In this document: in pieces, positions 55,141 through 64,000 of the stretch
Position numbering within the stretch: the stretch's first letter is position 1
Layout of the letters: every line of letters starts with the position of its first letter
Origin: Magicicada septendecula
Taxonomy: Eukaryota; Arthropoda; Insecta; Hemiptera; Cicadidae
Direction of reading: 5' to 3'
Assembly: GCA_034769895.1 (NCBI GenBank)
Contig: CM068375.1
Span: 256,845,042-256,909,041, forward strand
Length of the DNA: 64,000 nucleotides
Notes under the pieces: generated by a model
What the model was told of the DNA's origin: nothing
What the model saw: the letters and a program-made list of their open reading frames with translations, nothing else
Databases searched by the model: none
Program-made: the position numbers and the translations under genes

Positions 55141-56640
55141 AAGAAAAACTAATACTTAGATATTTCGCCTAATTCAGTTGACTTATGAGTAATCGTAACT
55201 GCTGAAAAATCTATAAAGGCCTTGCAGTCATAGCCGTTTTGGTTTCTGCAAGTATTATCAATAATCAGTTTTGTAGTCCATGTAATCGAAGTGACTGATT
55301 ATGAACTAAAAGATTATAATACTATACATATTTATTTTGCAGCAACTGCTATAGACTCACATAACAGAGAATGCCTAGGAATTCATGTAACAGTAAGTCT
55401 ACTTCAATAGTAATAGCAAAAACAATAACGTATATAAGTTAAAATAATACATGTTATTTACAAGTTAGAAGTTAAAATAACTAAAAGATACAACAATGTA
55501 GGTTTTATTGTTTTAATCTTTTTTTTTGTGAATAATTTTGATTTGGGTATTTCCGATATTTAATGTTAAAACATTGCTCCAAGTGTAGTATAACTTGTGT
55601 TTTGTTTTACTTTCATTTATATGCAGGTTTTTAAAAAAAAAATTACAAGTACTCATTATAGGGCCTTTGTTTGAGACCATTTATTTTTACCATACGTCAC
55701 TAGTAACACTGTATCTTTTTAAGAATGTAAATGGAGACTATTTATTTTCTAAAATCAGTCATTTAGAAAGTATATTCTGATTACAGGCCATCCGTAGATG
55801 ATAGAAAATGCTTGCACGTATCCCTATAGGAACGTTTGTAAGTAAATTTCCTCTGAAGTAAAAATATTTAACGAGACAATAGGAATATGTCATGCACGTG
55901 AAGTCGGAGCACGTGACTTTCTTTGTCGTCATCTTCTTGTGGATTGCTTTGTTCACAAGTACCACTGCTTCGATGCCATCCAAGTATATTTTACCGTACA
56001 GGTTTCCTTGGTGTATCTCCATTTCCAGCCTTGTAACGTCTCTGTTGTCTTTCTAAACGTAAACATTTTGTAACACATAAGAACACTGCCTCGTTCACTC
56101 ATCATTTTCTCCATGTTGCTAGACTTACTGAAGTCGAAAGAAGTATTCAAGAAAGAATGTGTGACTAAATATGAAGTATATTCAACTAAATATGTACGGC
56201 CGGCATCGAAGCAGACGGTGGGGCTGGGGAAATAAAGATGGGGTAGAACGTGATTGTGACAGGAAAATGGATATGTGGGAATGAGGGCGAAGGAGGGGGA
56301 GGGGGGAGAGAGACTGAGCGGGAGTGCAGTCGATAGGTTTGTGTACAGTGAAGTGGAAAACATTTGGGTTGAGGATTAAACCGGGCGCAATCCATGGGCG
56401 CCCATAAAAAAACTTAAGCAAAACTTTGGAAGCAGAAGAGTCTTTGGGTACATAAGATAATATAATTAATTCAAATTGATAACAGTGATGATGCTTTATA
56501 TAGACGAATGAGCTTATGGATGCGCGGAAGCATTATTTGTGAGGCGAGGGGTTGTATCTGTAAAAAGACATAAACTTAGCGTGTTCTGTAGAAGCACAAA
56601 ATTGTCGTATTCGGAATAAAAACTATAAAGTAAAAATTAC
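55141..56640. other. Intergenic; purine-rich patch at 56215-56320
   Basis: No gene recognised. 56280-56320 is a G/A-rich run (GGCGAAGGAGGGGGAGGGGG) that produces overlapping minus-strand open frames of Pro/Ser/Leu composition. These look like chance. Confidence 0.4.
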
Positions 56641-56649
56641 ATTTCTTCA

Positions 56650-56900
56650 TCTGACGGTTCCAAGAGGAAGATACGAGCGGAATTGTAAGGAGTGGTCACG
56701 TCTCATTTAACGAAATTCCACTGGTCTCCGTTGCTCAGCAATTCAGTTAAGCATTTGGTGCTTATCTAATTGTAGGAAGCCTACTGTGACGTCTGTCATT
56801 TGTATTCAGCCAGTGTAGCGGCTGCAAAGTATTGTTACATTTTTATGGCGACCACGTGGTTTCGCGTAAATTAGAATTGGTTTCTCCATGGCAAAATGAT
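56650..56900. repeat. Dispersed repeat, copy 2 (copy 1 at 30470-30740)
   Basis: Same orientation as copy 1, with shared blocks GTTGCTCAGCA, TTCAGTTA(A/T)GCATTT, CTTATCTAATTGTA and CATTTGTATTCAG. No coding pattern and no flanking duplication noted. Confidence 0.6.
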
Positions 56901-57780
56901 AATTACTTTCTCACGTCAATAATTGTTAATACATTTTTACAACTGTTCAACCTTTTCGGGAAATTATGGTAATTATTCAACTTATGGTAAATTACGGGAT
57001 CACGAAGAGCCAAATTGCGGTCCTTTTTTTAATTTCGTCTACACATTGCTTAGTATCGATACCATTGACACCCATTATGTTAGAACAATTTATAAATAAC
57101 ACAGTACAGTGAACAATCTTCAACAACTAATGTGTGCTGTGGGAGAAGTTGATAGTACTGAGGCCAAGGAAACGGGCAGCAAGTGTGCTGCCTGTTTGCA
57201 TCAAAGCACCCCTGCACTAACACCACCGCGGTTAGAAATTAGGTTATTTCTCTAGGGTAGAGCAGCATGTTCTTCAGAACGCGCGTCATGGTTTCTTGAA
57301 ATTCTCAAATGAATTCAGAACAACCTCACTTGCCTTCTTTGTCTTACAAAATGCGCTGCAAAATAATTCACACTTTTATGCACTCGCGCGAAAAGATTTT
57401 TTAGACTAAAGGGGCCTAAATTTAAGCAGTCTTCACGGGTACTAGCCTCGTCAACTGCGGGGGGGGGGTGTACAAAGTTGAAAACGACCTGCGCAGAACA
57501 AACATTTTTGACACACTTGGAACATTTATGGTAGAAAGTCACGTGACGCAAGGCAACTGTGTGGAAGGGATTGTTCACTCGCCAAACATTGTATGTAAAG
57601 TATACAGCGTGCCGTTGATTAGGAAGGTAAGGGACCAGTAAGGCAGAGGAAGTGGGAGAGGGAGGAGCATTTCTTCTCCACTCTGCGCGTACTGAAATTG
57701 GTGATAGTTTTTTTCAAAGTTGTCAGCTACATAGTCACATATTTGTGTACTGTACAGTAAAACGTAATCTAAGTTGATCT
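56901..57780. other. Intergenic, nothing recognised
   Basis: Mixed composition. The open frame at 57578-57315 (minus, 87 codons) has no recognisable domain. A G-run (57459-57467) is the only simple repeat. Confidence 0.4.
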
Positions 57781-57873
57781 ATATTGGCCTTGAACCATCA
57801 GCGTCGTCGTCGTCATCATTCCTTAAGCATTTCGCGCATGGCTAGTCGCGCCTGTAGCCGTAGAACGGCTCAC

Positions 57874-57912
57874 AGAAGAAGAAGTAGAAGAAGAAGAAGA
57901 AGAAAAACAACG

Positions 57913-57964
<52 letters not shown>

Positions 57965-58125
57965 CGTTGATTCCCCCTTGCTTAGTCATACTACACTATT
58001 GGTCCAACAGCAAGCAGACGGGGTTGAACTGACTCCACTTTTACCCGAACCCACGGCACAGTATGAGGAATGAACGCCATGCGTAGTGAATTCCCTACTG
58101 CTGAACTACCCTGCTATACCATAAA
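57874..58125 (-). mobile_element. Possible tRNA-derived SINE (minus) with simple-repeat tail
   Basis: On the minus strand GGTAGTTCAGCAGTAGGGAA (about 58113-58094) resembles a pol III A box, and GTGGGTTCGGGTAAA (about 58053-58039) a degenerate B box. The 3' end runs into (TTG)n (57965-57907) and (TTC)n (57906-57874). Only the head is convincing; no second copy in this window was aligned. Confidence 0.4.
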
Positions 58126-58139
58126 CAGATTACGAGATT

Positions 58140-58880
58140 AATAAAGCAATAGAGGTTTAGAAAAATCTGCTATAGAAGAAAGGATTCATAAAATGGTAGG
58201 AGCATATGGTATAACTAAAGATATTTACAATAAAAAGTACATATCTAAAAATGCGAAATTAAGGCATTACAGTATAGTAGTGAAGCCAGAATGCCTATAT
58301 GCAAGTGAATGTCTAGCATTGAATTATAATTTAGACAAACTAGAAATATTGGAAAGACGAATTATTAGAGAAAATATGAGGCACACGAAAACTTCAGAAG
58401 GTTGAAAATTTAGAAATAACGATGAAATATATCAGAGTATAGAAAATATAACAGAAACAATGAGGAAAAGAAGACTATTATTTTTTGGACATTTGTATAG
58501 AATGGACGACAGTAGGTTAAGAAAGCAGATCTTCAAATATCTGTAGGGGAAGAAGTCAACACCAAGTTGGATTAAAGAAGTCCAAAAGGATTTAGAAAAA
58601 AATAATATACACGCAGAAGAAGCAACTGAAAGAGAAGTTTTTTTGGGCAAAAGTGTTGGAAAGAGTCCAGGGTAGGAGAGAGAAAAAAGCAGGTTCAAAG
58701 TGAACTGAAGACAGGAAGAAGAGACACAGTGAAAAGATGAAAGAATATTGGAGAAAAAGAAAAGGACAAAGAATAAAGAATTCAAATTGGCATGTGGTCC
58801 TTAGATGGCCAATACAAAAGAAAAACAATAGAGGGATCTGTGAATGTAAACAGTTGACTGCAATAAATATGTACTTCTTA
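58140..58880 (+). pseudogene. LINE reverse-transcriptase C-terminal tail, plus strand
   Basis: A 70-codon frame (58193-58405) reads LRHYSIVVKPECLYASECLALNY and LEILERRIIRENM. The same frame continues after a stop with a MRKRRLLFFGHLYRMDDSRL segment (about 58459-58518) and WIKEVQKDLEKN (about 58570), then decays through further stops. ASECL...LERxIxR...RLLFFGHLYRM is the C-terminal signature of LINE ORF2 proteins (RTE/Jockey-like), after the RT domain. A different subfamily from 54660-55140. No catalytic motifs remain. Confidence 0.7.
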
Positions 58881-59820
58881 CCTAAAGGGTAAAAGCTTTA
58901 ACGCTTTGCTTCTCGATTCTCCGTACACGTAGTACCGAGACAGTCGGTGTTGGAGCTAACATTTGTAGTTCATTATCCAGACAGCAGAGTGCACGTTGAT
59001 AGTGTTAATTTCTGGAAAATCATTCATCTCTGCTCGTTTTTTAATGACAAATAGCCATTCGAACACTGACTGGTTGTGTCCAGTAACAACATTTTTGCCT
59101 GTTTCCTGCTTCCTGTATTTTTGTTTTATTTTTTATTAGTATGTAATTCTCTAAACATAATCTCTACTAATTAATTGAAATTTGAGTTTTCTTATAAAAT
59201 AAATACCAATCCTGCCACTTGTACGCCATTCAGATAGTGTATATGTTACAGTAAAAACCTCCTAAATATGCAATTAAAGTGACGTGACATGAACTTTGTA
59301 GTTAAACATGAGCTATTATAGGTCTGCTTCTGTCGTGGAAACCAAACTGACAAGAGAGGATCCGGCTTAATTTCTAATTCTGGAAGCCAGTAAAGAACTC
59401 GTAAGGGTGATATGTTTAGCATTCTCTGTCCGGTTACAATAGAGATTGCATTGGTATCACAAGACTAAGTTTGCCTGCGACGTAATATTATAATCTTTTA
59501 GTTTCTGAATAATTTTTGAATAGTAAAGTATATATTTTCACAATAAAATTTTCTTCAAATTTTAGTATAATATAATTTTTGTATACCAATGGATTCTTTC
59601 AGGCTTAACGGTAAAAAAAGACGCCTACATTCACAGACTTATATAAAAAACGTAAATGATTATAACATTCTAATAAAAAATTATCGCGTTTATCAGTTAA
59701 TAATTTAAAAGGCTTATTTACAGTGGTTATTTAAACAAGATAACCAATAATGCACCAACAAATGTGTTATGTTTTCCATCAATAATAAAGTATTTTGGCT
59801 TGGTATAATAACAGATGTTG
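58881..59820. other. Intergenic, nothing recognised
   Basis: AT-rich, without open frames of note, repeats or RNA-gene patterns. Confidence 0.4.
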
Positions 59821-60140
59821 GCTTCTTCTTCTTCTTCTTCTTCTTCTTCTTCTTCTTCCTTCTTCTTCTTCTTCTTCTCTTCTTCTTCTTCTTCTTCTTC
59901 TTCTTCTTCTTCTTCTTCTTCTTCTTCTTCTTCTTCTTCTTCTTCTTCTTCTTCTTCTTCTTCTTCTTCTTCTTCTTCTTCTTCTTCTTCTTCTTCTTCT
60001 TCTTCTTCTTCTTCTTCTTCTTCTCTTCTTCTTCTTCTTCTTCTTCTTCTTCTTCTTCTTCTTCTTCTTCTTCTTCTTCTTTTCTTCTTCTTCTTCTTCT
60101 TCTTCTTCTTCTTCTTCTTCTTCTTCTTCTTCTTCTTCTT
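59821..60140. repeat. (TTC)n trinucleotide tract, ~320 bp
   Basis: About 105 TTC units interrupted only by small irregularities (for example CCTTC at ~59857, CTCTTC at ~59878 and ~60024, CTTTTC at ~60079). All purine on the minus strand (GAA). All six frames are open because of it; none is a gene. Confidence 0.97.
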
Positions 60141-60245
60141 TAGCACTACAGCCCAACGTGAGCCCTGGCTACCAACATCCACTCTAGTCTCCTATCAATT
60201 GTCATCTCATTGTAACCCTCACATCCATTCGTCTGAGATTTTCTA
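60141..60245 (-). repeat. Possible SINE 3' end adjoining the TTC tract
   Basis: On the minus strand the non-repetitive sequence ends CACGTTGGGCTGTAGTGCTAAA and goes directly into (GAA)n. The GAA tract therefore looks like the 3' tail of a retroposon such as a SINE. Its pol III head is not recognised. Confidence 0.3.
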
Positions 60246-61335
60246 GCACGTTATAAATAATAAAGTACATCAAATAAAGTATTTTTAAAATAACAACAGC
60301 AAAAAAGCAAATAATGTCTTAGATCAAAATGTAGGCTATGTATACATTTGTCTTTGGTGTCTAGAGAGAAGTTAATTACGAATAGGCTGACCGTAAAAAG
60401 CAACAAAATGTTTTTTAATGTTGTGGTACGCAAATCACACTTCACGCACACCTTGTTACAACAGAATTGTAATTGTGATTTTTTGAAAAATAACACAATC
60501 AACCCCCACCCCAACTTGAAGTTTGATAAAATTGTGTACGTTCAGTTTACCTTTTGAGAAGACATCACAAGCTCCTCGTTAGTCTGACGCACTAACATGA
60601 AAAAAGAAGGATCGCTCATCATCAAAAACGGATTAGCCGGATTCTGACAAATTTAATTATTTTAAAAGGAGCTTACGAATATTATCATCGCGCGCGCGAA
60701 CGCACACACATGCAAGCGTGTATAAAATTTAGATATGTTGACCTTATGAAAGTTAATTTTTGAGAAAGTATTAATAAAAGTGTAACACGTATCATATACC
60801 CGTAAATTTAAAACTTTTGTGCTGTATAATTAATTTAATTTTGATTAATTATCTTCCCCCCAAAACAGCTGAAAGATGTTGCGTTAGTGTTAGTGGTTCA
60901 TATAATGTAAATTTAAATTATTATATAATAATAAAGTATATTTTGAAATTAATTATAATTTTGTATGTAATATTATTAACCTAAAAGTATAATATTTAAT
61001 TATACCTATTATTTAGTTCATATGTATACTTTTAATTTGCACAGTTAGTTTCCTTGATGCCTCAATTTATCACAGTTCAGTCATTTATAACGATTTGTTT
61101 AAATTTGATAAATTTTTTCCTCCTGCGAGTCTGTATGAATGTCAGTAAAAAATCTGAAGTGCTTTGTGTAATATAAATTTGAATTTATTAGATGATTTTC
61201 AGAATCTTCTGTAGCAATAGTAGGCCTAGATATTACAAAAACGTCCGTCCAGTTCTGGTTTATTTTAAAAATTATGCCTTCATTCATCGACATTTATACT
61301 GTCCCCCCCCCCCCCCATAAAAATGTTGTCTCAGT
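60246..61335. other. Intergenic, nothing recognised
   Basis: AT-rich, with short CA- and C-runs (60694-60712; 61302-61315). No gene seen. Confidence 0.4.
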
Positions 61336-61339
61336 CGAA

Positions 61340-61760
61340 TGTTACGTGATTATGCCAGCCGTTTTGCAGTCTTCAAAATATTTCAAGCATGCCTTGAGCT
61401 CGCTTAGAGATTTTTGTTTTATGTCTTCAACGGTCGGAAACGTGCTTTCATAGAAATTATTACTATTGGGAGGAGAAAATATCGCTTTGGGAATATCTGA
61501 TGATTACGGCAGTTGCCGTGTCATCATTATGACATATTCTTTTGCCTAGCCTGGCAAAATTCTTAACAAGTAATGACGTGCGTTCAGGCGCATTGTCAGG
61601 CTGAAATTTTCATAAATTATTCTTCCGTAAATCTGACTGTTTTCTAAGAATAGCTTCATACAAATGGCGTAAAATGTTCGAATAGTACTCTTCATTTACC
61701 ACTGCGCCTAGCGACAAAATTTCGTGGAACGCAAATACATAATCTTCATCTGACATGCAG
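61340..61760 (-). pseudogene. mariner-family transposase fossil (C-terminal half)
   Basis: Minus-strand frame from about 61760: EILSLGAVVNEEYYSNILRH, LYEAILRKQSDLRKNNL, a TGA, then QPDNAPERTSLLVKNF. This matches the mariner order VNxEYYxxVLxxLxEAIRxKR...DNAPAHTSLLVxxF; the DNAP aspartate is the second catalytic acidic residue. After stops and a shift, FPTVEDIKQKSLSELKA and FEDCKTAG correspond to the C-terminal RFxTVEDIKxxSLxxLKAIPxxxFxxCFxxW segment. The stretch with the third catalytic residue (SPDL...D) is degraded (QSDIFS). Terminal inverted repeats were not found. Dead copy. Confidence 0.75.
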
Positions 61761-63255
61761 ACGAGATGACGTTTCAGCGAACTTACAGCTGGCGGTTAAG
61801 AAAATGGAAGGCTCCATATTTTATAGACCATTTCTCCAACAGAATAAACGAAATAGGTCGCCAGATTTTCGTGCAAAAAATGAATATTACTGCGCATGCT
61901 CCGTGGTGCTATGGCAAACCAGTTTGTGTATATTATTTAATGAGGGTTGATTTTCGAATAGCACTGTTACATTGTAATTTAATTGACAATGTCCTAAAAC
62001 TAAATTATAGTAGAATACACAATTATATAACTACGAAGTTCTTGAATGATTCCTGCAGTAATATGTTGCTACACTGAAAAAATAGATAGTGCCGCATTGC
62101 TGAATGACTACGTGACGTTTGCACATATATTTGCGCAAAAGTATTAATTTTTTGACACAGTACTTTGTAATTCACGATTAGCTAAATGATGAGTTAGGTG
62201 TAAGGTAGTGTTTTCAACTCTCAGCATACTGTTTGTCAAGTTTGATATTTTCAATTATAAAAATTGATCTTAGATGATGACGGTTATGTCATACTTGTCG
62301 GTGAGAATAATTCAATATCGGTTAGTTGTACATCGTGGAGAATACGACTCTGTTAATGGCGTCGTCTGAAAACCATTACATTAACTGACACAGATCTATG
62401 TTGTGTTAACTTGCATTGGTAAAACAAAGACGCCGTTTTTCTGTTCGCTGTTTGATGTTTTATATCTTTTTTTATTTGAACAGTCCGTTACAAACTAGTA
62501 CAGCATTTCCGTTCTACAAAAAGCTGTAAGTAATTACGTGTATGTCAATTAAAATCGATTCCGGCTGTGTAACAGAGCACAGAAACACCAACACAGTGGA
62601 ATTACATAAGTATATTAATTTAATTAGTTAAATTGTACTAATAACCTTGGTATATACTAAATCTCTAATCGCGTTCCGATTGCACTAAAAAATTAATTAC
62701 CAAACAACACGACACTCTTATCTCTTTATTTCTCTCTACCTCATATCACATTAACTCAATTATTCTTCGTTTTTGTGCTTTTTGCGCAGGTACAAGAAAA
62801 CTAGTCCGTTTCCTTTCCTCAATATGCGTAATCAAGACGCTACACCTATTCTTTCTCTTTTTTCACCTCGACTTTTTAGACTTTGTACACTGATAATATG
62901 TAACACCGATGAATTATTATTATTATTAAATTATGGTTATTAAAGTTGTTAACTTTTACTCAGAGAATTTTATGCTTATGTGGTCGTGTCAGTATTGACT
63001 CGTATGGCTGAAACAATTGCAATGATTTATCCACCAAATCCTCAAATATGTCATTTAATCATTAAACTATCGTACTTTTCCCGACAGCCAAAGATTTTTA
63101 AAAACACGACAGTATAATTATGCAAAACTCTCACAAGATAAAAAAGTCAGTAGATCTACCTTTGGTATATAAGCACAGGTAAGTACGCTATAAATCGTGT
63201 TAATTCCCTTGATAGGACTTTTCCCCATTTCACCATATGTTTTATCTAGAAGGTG
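61761..63255. other. Intergenic, nothing recognised
   Basis: AT-rich. The open frame at 61766-62077 (plus, 103 codons) overlaps the antisense of the mariner remnant at its start and carries no domain I recognise. A small ATT repeat occurs at 62924-62937. Confidence 0.4.
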
Positions 63256-63259
63256 GAAA

Positions 63260-63520
63260 GAATATTGTTACGTAATACGGAAAAGTGTTACGTAATACGG
63301 AACGTTCTACAAGTTTCTCGAATATTTCAGCTGTAATGTGTGTGTGTGTACATAATGCTGCTACTTTGCGGTGAAAGACAATTACGCATCAATTATCGAG
63401 TCTGTACCAGACCATACCTGTCCGCGCGTGCTGTGTTCAAGACCGCAATGGATTATGTTCTAGTGTTTTCTAGTAGACGCCTATTAGTGAATATTCTGGA
63501 ACCTCAACGGGGTATAAACG
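63260..63520 (+). repeat. LTR-like fragment with TATA, partial copy of 25680-25930
   Basis: Shares CGTTCTAC, TGTAATG, GAAAGACAATTACG, CCAGACC, GTCCGCGC, GTGTTCAAG and CGGGGTATAAA with the left half of the probable LTR at 25680-26193. The two diverge after the TATA box. A direct duplication, GTTACGTAATACGGAA (63268-63283 and 63287-63302), sits at its left edge. Confidence 0.5.
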
Positions 63521-64000
63521 TTTCTGTGAGTCTTAATATTATTTTGTTTGTAAATGAGTTGCTATTATTATTTAAAATTTGAGTTAATTTCAGACACACA
63601 AAAATAAAAAAAGGACTTAAATAACTTGTTTGTTTAGCTAGTAAGATTATATGGTTGTTTATTTTTTATATGTTATGAATAGCATAGCAGGTTACAATAT
63701 ATTTGTAAAGCTTATAGAAGTGAATATTTATTTGTCTAATATTTGAATTTTTAATATTTGAATATTTTTCTATTAATTAATAAATCATAGAATGATTATT
63801 TTGAAACGGTTTTAATTAATTATTTCATGTCAACAACATCTCACTCCTCTTTAAAAATTATTTAATTATTATGCAACTACATATACTTGACGCAACGAGA
63901 AAAAAAAGTCCTGCGACCTGGCCGGTGTAATACACTTTAATAGTTGCGTTGAGTACATGGTAATGTATTTGTGTAATTGTGTATAATACTTGTAACGTTG
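63521..64000. other. AT-rich end of window, nothing recognised
   Basis: No gene, RNA or transposon pattern. Confidence 0.4.

Noticed and set aside
56182-56421. Overlapping minus-strand Pro/Ser/Leu frames
   Set aside because: Produced by a G/A-rich low-complexity patch; three frames open at once.
57784-58032. Plus-strand frame with Arg-rich and poly-Thr stretches
   Set aside because: Created by the GAA and CAA repeats; the flanking sequence looks like a SINE.
59727-60246. Long open frames of poly-Glu, poly-Lys, poly-Arg, poly-Phe, poly-Ser and poly-Leu
   Set aside because: Translations of the TTC/GAA tract in all six frames; no non-repetitive coding sequence.
61766-62077. 103-codon plus-strand frame
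   Set aside because: No domain recognised, and its start lies at the edge of the antisense mariner remnant.
1-64000. CRISPR arrays, bacterial operons, phage or toxin-antitoxin systems
   Set aside because: No spaced short repeats with unique spacers, no ribosome-binding-site-led gene clusters; all recognised proteins are eukaryotic transposon proteins.

Overview
The window looks like eukaryotic, probably insect (at least arthropod), nuclear DNA. It is AT-rich and full of microsatellites. Every coding trace I can identify belongs to a transposable element of a kind common in insect genomes: Helitrons, Penelope-like elements (PLEs), RTE- and R1-like LINEs, gypsy-like LTR elements, mariner and hAT. 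I found no convincing host protein-coding gene, tRNA, rRNA, CRISPR array or bacterial operon. Species cannot be decided from the sequence alone.

Layout. 400-~8460 is a minus-strand Helitron (Helitron A) with a broken Rep/helicase gene split by a ~2.45 kb insertion. 8593-23020 holds two near-identical ~7.2 kb plus-strand Helitrons of another family (B1 and B2), joined head to tail with no DNA between them. Each carries a 5' tandem repeat, a TATA-bearing GC-rich promoter region, an internal duplication, an OTU-protease segment, a Rep (HUH) segment and a PIF1-like helicase segment. Both copies share the same disabling lesions, including loss of the Walker B region. 23021-28100 is mostly featureless, with a decayed gypsy integrase tail and a possible solo LTR.

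28298-29890 is a 5'-truncated PLE (reverse transcriptase plus GIY-YIG nuclease). It has 72-bp inverted repeats and an 11-bp target duplication, and sits inside the end of a second PLE-like family. That second family recurs as two fold-back hairpin insertions (37890-38109 and 52911-53142), each with its own 12-13 bp target duplication. A third small PLE derivative (39906-40220) sits inside a probable LTR (38955-40552). Between them lie a tRNA-derived SINE, an R1-like LINE (minus, 35617-37545) and an RTE-like LINE (plus, 37690-38880).

42267-51569 is a complete, apparently young LTR retrotransposon on the minus strand. Its LTRs are unusually long (2977 and 2680 bp), and it has TG...CA ends, a 4-bp target duplication, an initiator-Met-type primer binding site and a polypurine tract. 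Its only coding content is a gag-like ORF followed by an acidic ORF; no pol is visible. The remainder (51570-64000) contains a hAT-type MITE with a perfect 8-bp duplication, LTR-like fragments, two LINE tails, a 320-bp TTC tract next to a SINE-like 3' end, and a fossil mariner transposase.

The window is therefore a nested transposon graveyard with two young layers: the tandem Helitrons and the giant-LTR gag-only element. The least ordinary signals are the Helitron concatemer with shared inactivating lesions, the fold-back PLE-end insertions, and the gag-only element with ~3 kb LTRs.
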